NCBI GenBank assembly: GCA_022865305.1
Contig: JALHSP010000026.1
Coordinates: 62,001-126,000, forward strand
Source of the DNA: Bacteroidales bacterium
Lineage (GTDB): Bacteria; Bacteroidota; Bacteroidia; Bacteroidales; VadinHA17
DNA: 64,000 nt
Direction: 5' to 3'
Shown here: piece after piece, positions 63,135-64,000 of the stretch
Layout of the letters: each line of letters begins with the position of its first letter
Numbering within the stretch: the first letter of the stretch is position 1
Notes under the pieces: generated by a model
Told to the model about the DNA's origin: nothing
The model's database searches: none
What the model saw: the letters and a program-made list of their open reading frames with translations, nothing else
Translations under genes and position numbers: made by a program

Positions 63135-64000
63135 ATGAAAATATCCGAATTCGCAGTTAAAAATTATCAGTTCACAATAGTCATTTTTCTTCTGCTTGTT
63201 TCACTTGGGATCTATTCCTATCTGAAAATTCCACAGGCTGAAGACCCTGAATTTCCTATTTCAATTTTTCCGGTGTTTGCAATATATCCCGGTGCTTCAC
63301 CTGCGGATATTGAGCAGCTTGTTGTTGACAAAGTTGAGGAAAGTCTCAATGAGCTTGAAGACATTAAAAAGATTTATTGTGAGATAAAAGAAAGTGTCGG
63401 GATTGTTGTTATTGAATTCTCATCAGATTCGGATCCGGATAAAAAATATGATGAAATTCTTCGTCAGATCAATTCAATCAGACCTTCCCTGCCGCAAGAT
63501 CTCTATAGCATTGAAACCATAAAAATCCAGGCTGGGAACACAAATATAATTCAGAGCGCCCTGATTTCTGAAAATGCTGAATATTCTGAGCTGGGCAGGC
63601 TGGCAGAAGATCTGAAAGATGAGATTTCAGATCTTCCGGGGATCAGAAAAGCCGAAGCAGTTGCATATCCGGGGAGGGAGCTCAGGGTGGCAATTGATCT
63701 GCCTAAACTGGCACAATTACATATCACAATCAGCCAGGTAATTAACGCAATACAGAGTGAAAATGCCAACATTCCGGGTGGCAGTCTTGAGATTGGATCA
63801 AAAAAATTCAACATAGAAACCAGCGGAAGTTATGAAAGCATTGAAGAGATACAGAAAACCATTGTCGGAGCAAACATGGGTCATGTGGTATATCTGAAAG
63901 ATGTTGCAGACGTAAGCTGGCAATATGAAGATCCTAAATACTATGGGCGATATAATGGTAAAAAAGCTGCTTTCATCATCGCAAGCATGAAAAAAGGGCA
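63135..64000 (+). CDS. RND efflux permease (N-terminal part; cut by window end)
   Basis: Starts at ATG 63135 (MKISEFAVKNYQ) and is open to the last base, 288 codons. TM1 (about 13-32), then IPQAEDPEFPISIFPVFAIYPGASPADIEQLVVDKVEE, the N-terminal porter/docking start of AcrB/MexB-like proteins with EDP motif. Inner-membrane proton antiporter of the tripartite pump. Substrate class undetermined: closest in style to hydrophobe-amphiphile (HAE) or CzcA-like groups, which need the rest of the sequence to separate. Confidence 0.9.
   Translation, partial: MKISEFAVKNYQFTIVIFLLLVSLGIYSYLKIPQAEDPEFPISIFPVFAIYPGASPADIEQLVVDKVEESLNELEDIKKIYCEIKESVGIVVIEFSSDSDPDKKYDEILRQINSIRPSLPQDLYSIETIKIQAGNTNIIQSALISENAEYSELGRLAEDLKDEISDLPGIRKAEAVAYPGRELRVAIDLPKLAQLHITISQVINAIQSENANIPGGSLEIGSKKFNIETSGSYESIEEIQKTIVGANMGHVVYLKDVADVSWQYEDPKYYGRYNGKKAAFIIASMKKG

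Overview
This 64 kb window is an AT-rich chromosomal segment of a Bacteroidetes bacterium, most likely of the order Bacteroidales or a close relative. The evidence is gene content and signals: type IX secretion/gliding genes (porX, porW/SprE, gldH), DUF4270 and DUF4954 proteins, an Oar-like TonB-dependent receptor, an HU-like/SPOR protein, and promoters of the TTTG-N20-TAnnTTTG kind typical of this phylum. Shine-Dalgarno sequences are mostly absent. I saw no integrated phage, IS element, CRISPR array, rRNA or tRNA gene.

Layout. 0-4 kb (minus strand): panC-panD-flippase-like membrane protein-radA. 4-10 kb (plus): a half-length GT5 'glycogen synthase', a DUF4270 lipoprotein, glmS and a DUF4954 beta-helix protein. 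10-15 kb (minus): a nucleotide-sugar block wbpE-wbpD-wbpB-galE-rfbB, which gives the later steps to a 2,3-diamino uronic acid plus UDP-Gal and dTDP-sugar precursors. 15-21 kb: HU/SPOR protein, metG, LD-carboxypeptidase, alanine dehydrogenase, tsaE. 21-27 kb (minus): porX and porW, nifU-like and mrp. 27-31 kb (minus): tpx-holB-ricT-gldH-trmB-ATL cluster. 31-38 kb: pgk, a lipoprotein/LuxE-like pair, a truncated mmcQ/yjbR, yraN, a NarL-type two-component pair and waaA. 38-45 kb: large TonB-dependent receptor and class II ribonucleotide reductase. 45-52 kb (minus): methyltransferase, two adjacent Kbl-like alpha-oxoamine synthases, a stand-alone acyl carrier protein, an acyl/acetyl-CoA ligase, a four-helix-bundle ORF and threonine dehydrogenase. 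52-60 kb: gltX-tatD-tcdA, an outer-membrane-protein remnant, an APC permease with a signal-peptide-bearing O-methyltransferase, an ArnT-like glycosyltransferase and a TerB-like protein. 60-64 kb (plus): a marR-tolC-MFP-RND efflux operon with two palindromic operators around its promoter; the RND gene runs off the window.

Most genes are housekeeping. The least explained material lies in three places. First, the 45-52 kb cluster puts an ACP and an AMP-forming ligase beside a second Kbl paralogue, suggesting acyl-ACP-dependent condensation with an amino acid. Second, intergenic regions carry families of short-period degenerate repeats (periods 7, 8 and 9 nt) and G-rich palindromes. The period-9 family flanks the four-helix-bundle ORF on both sides in inverted orientation and also sits at the break point of the truncated mmcQ gene. 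Third, several promoters and operators can be read directly, notably the efflux operon control region.
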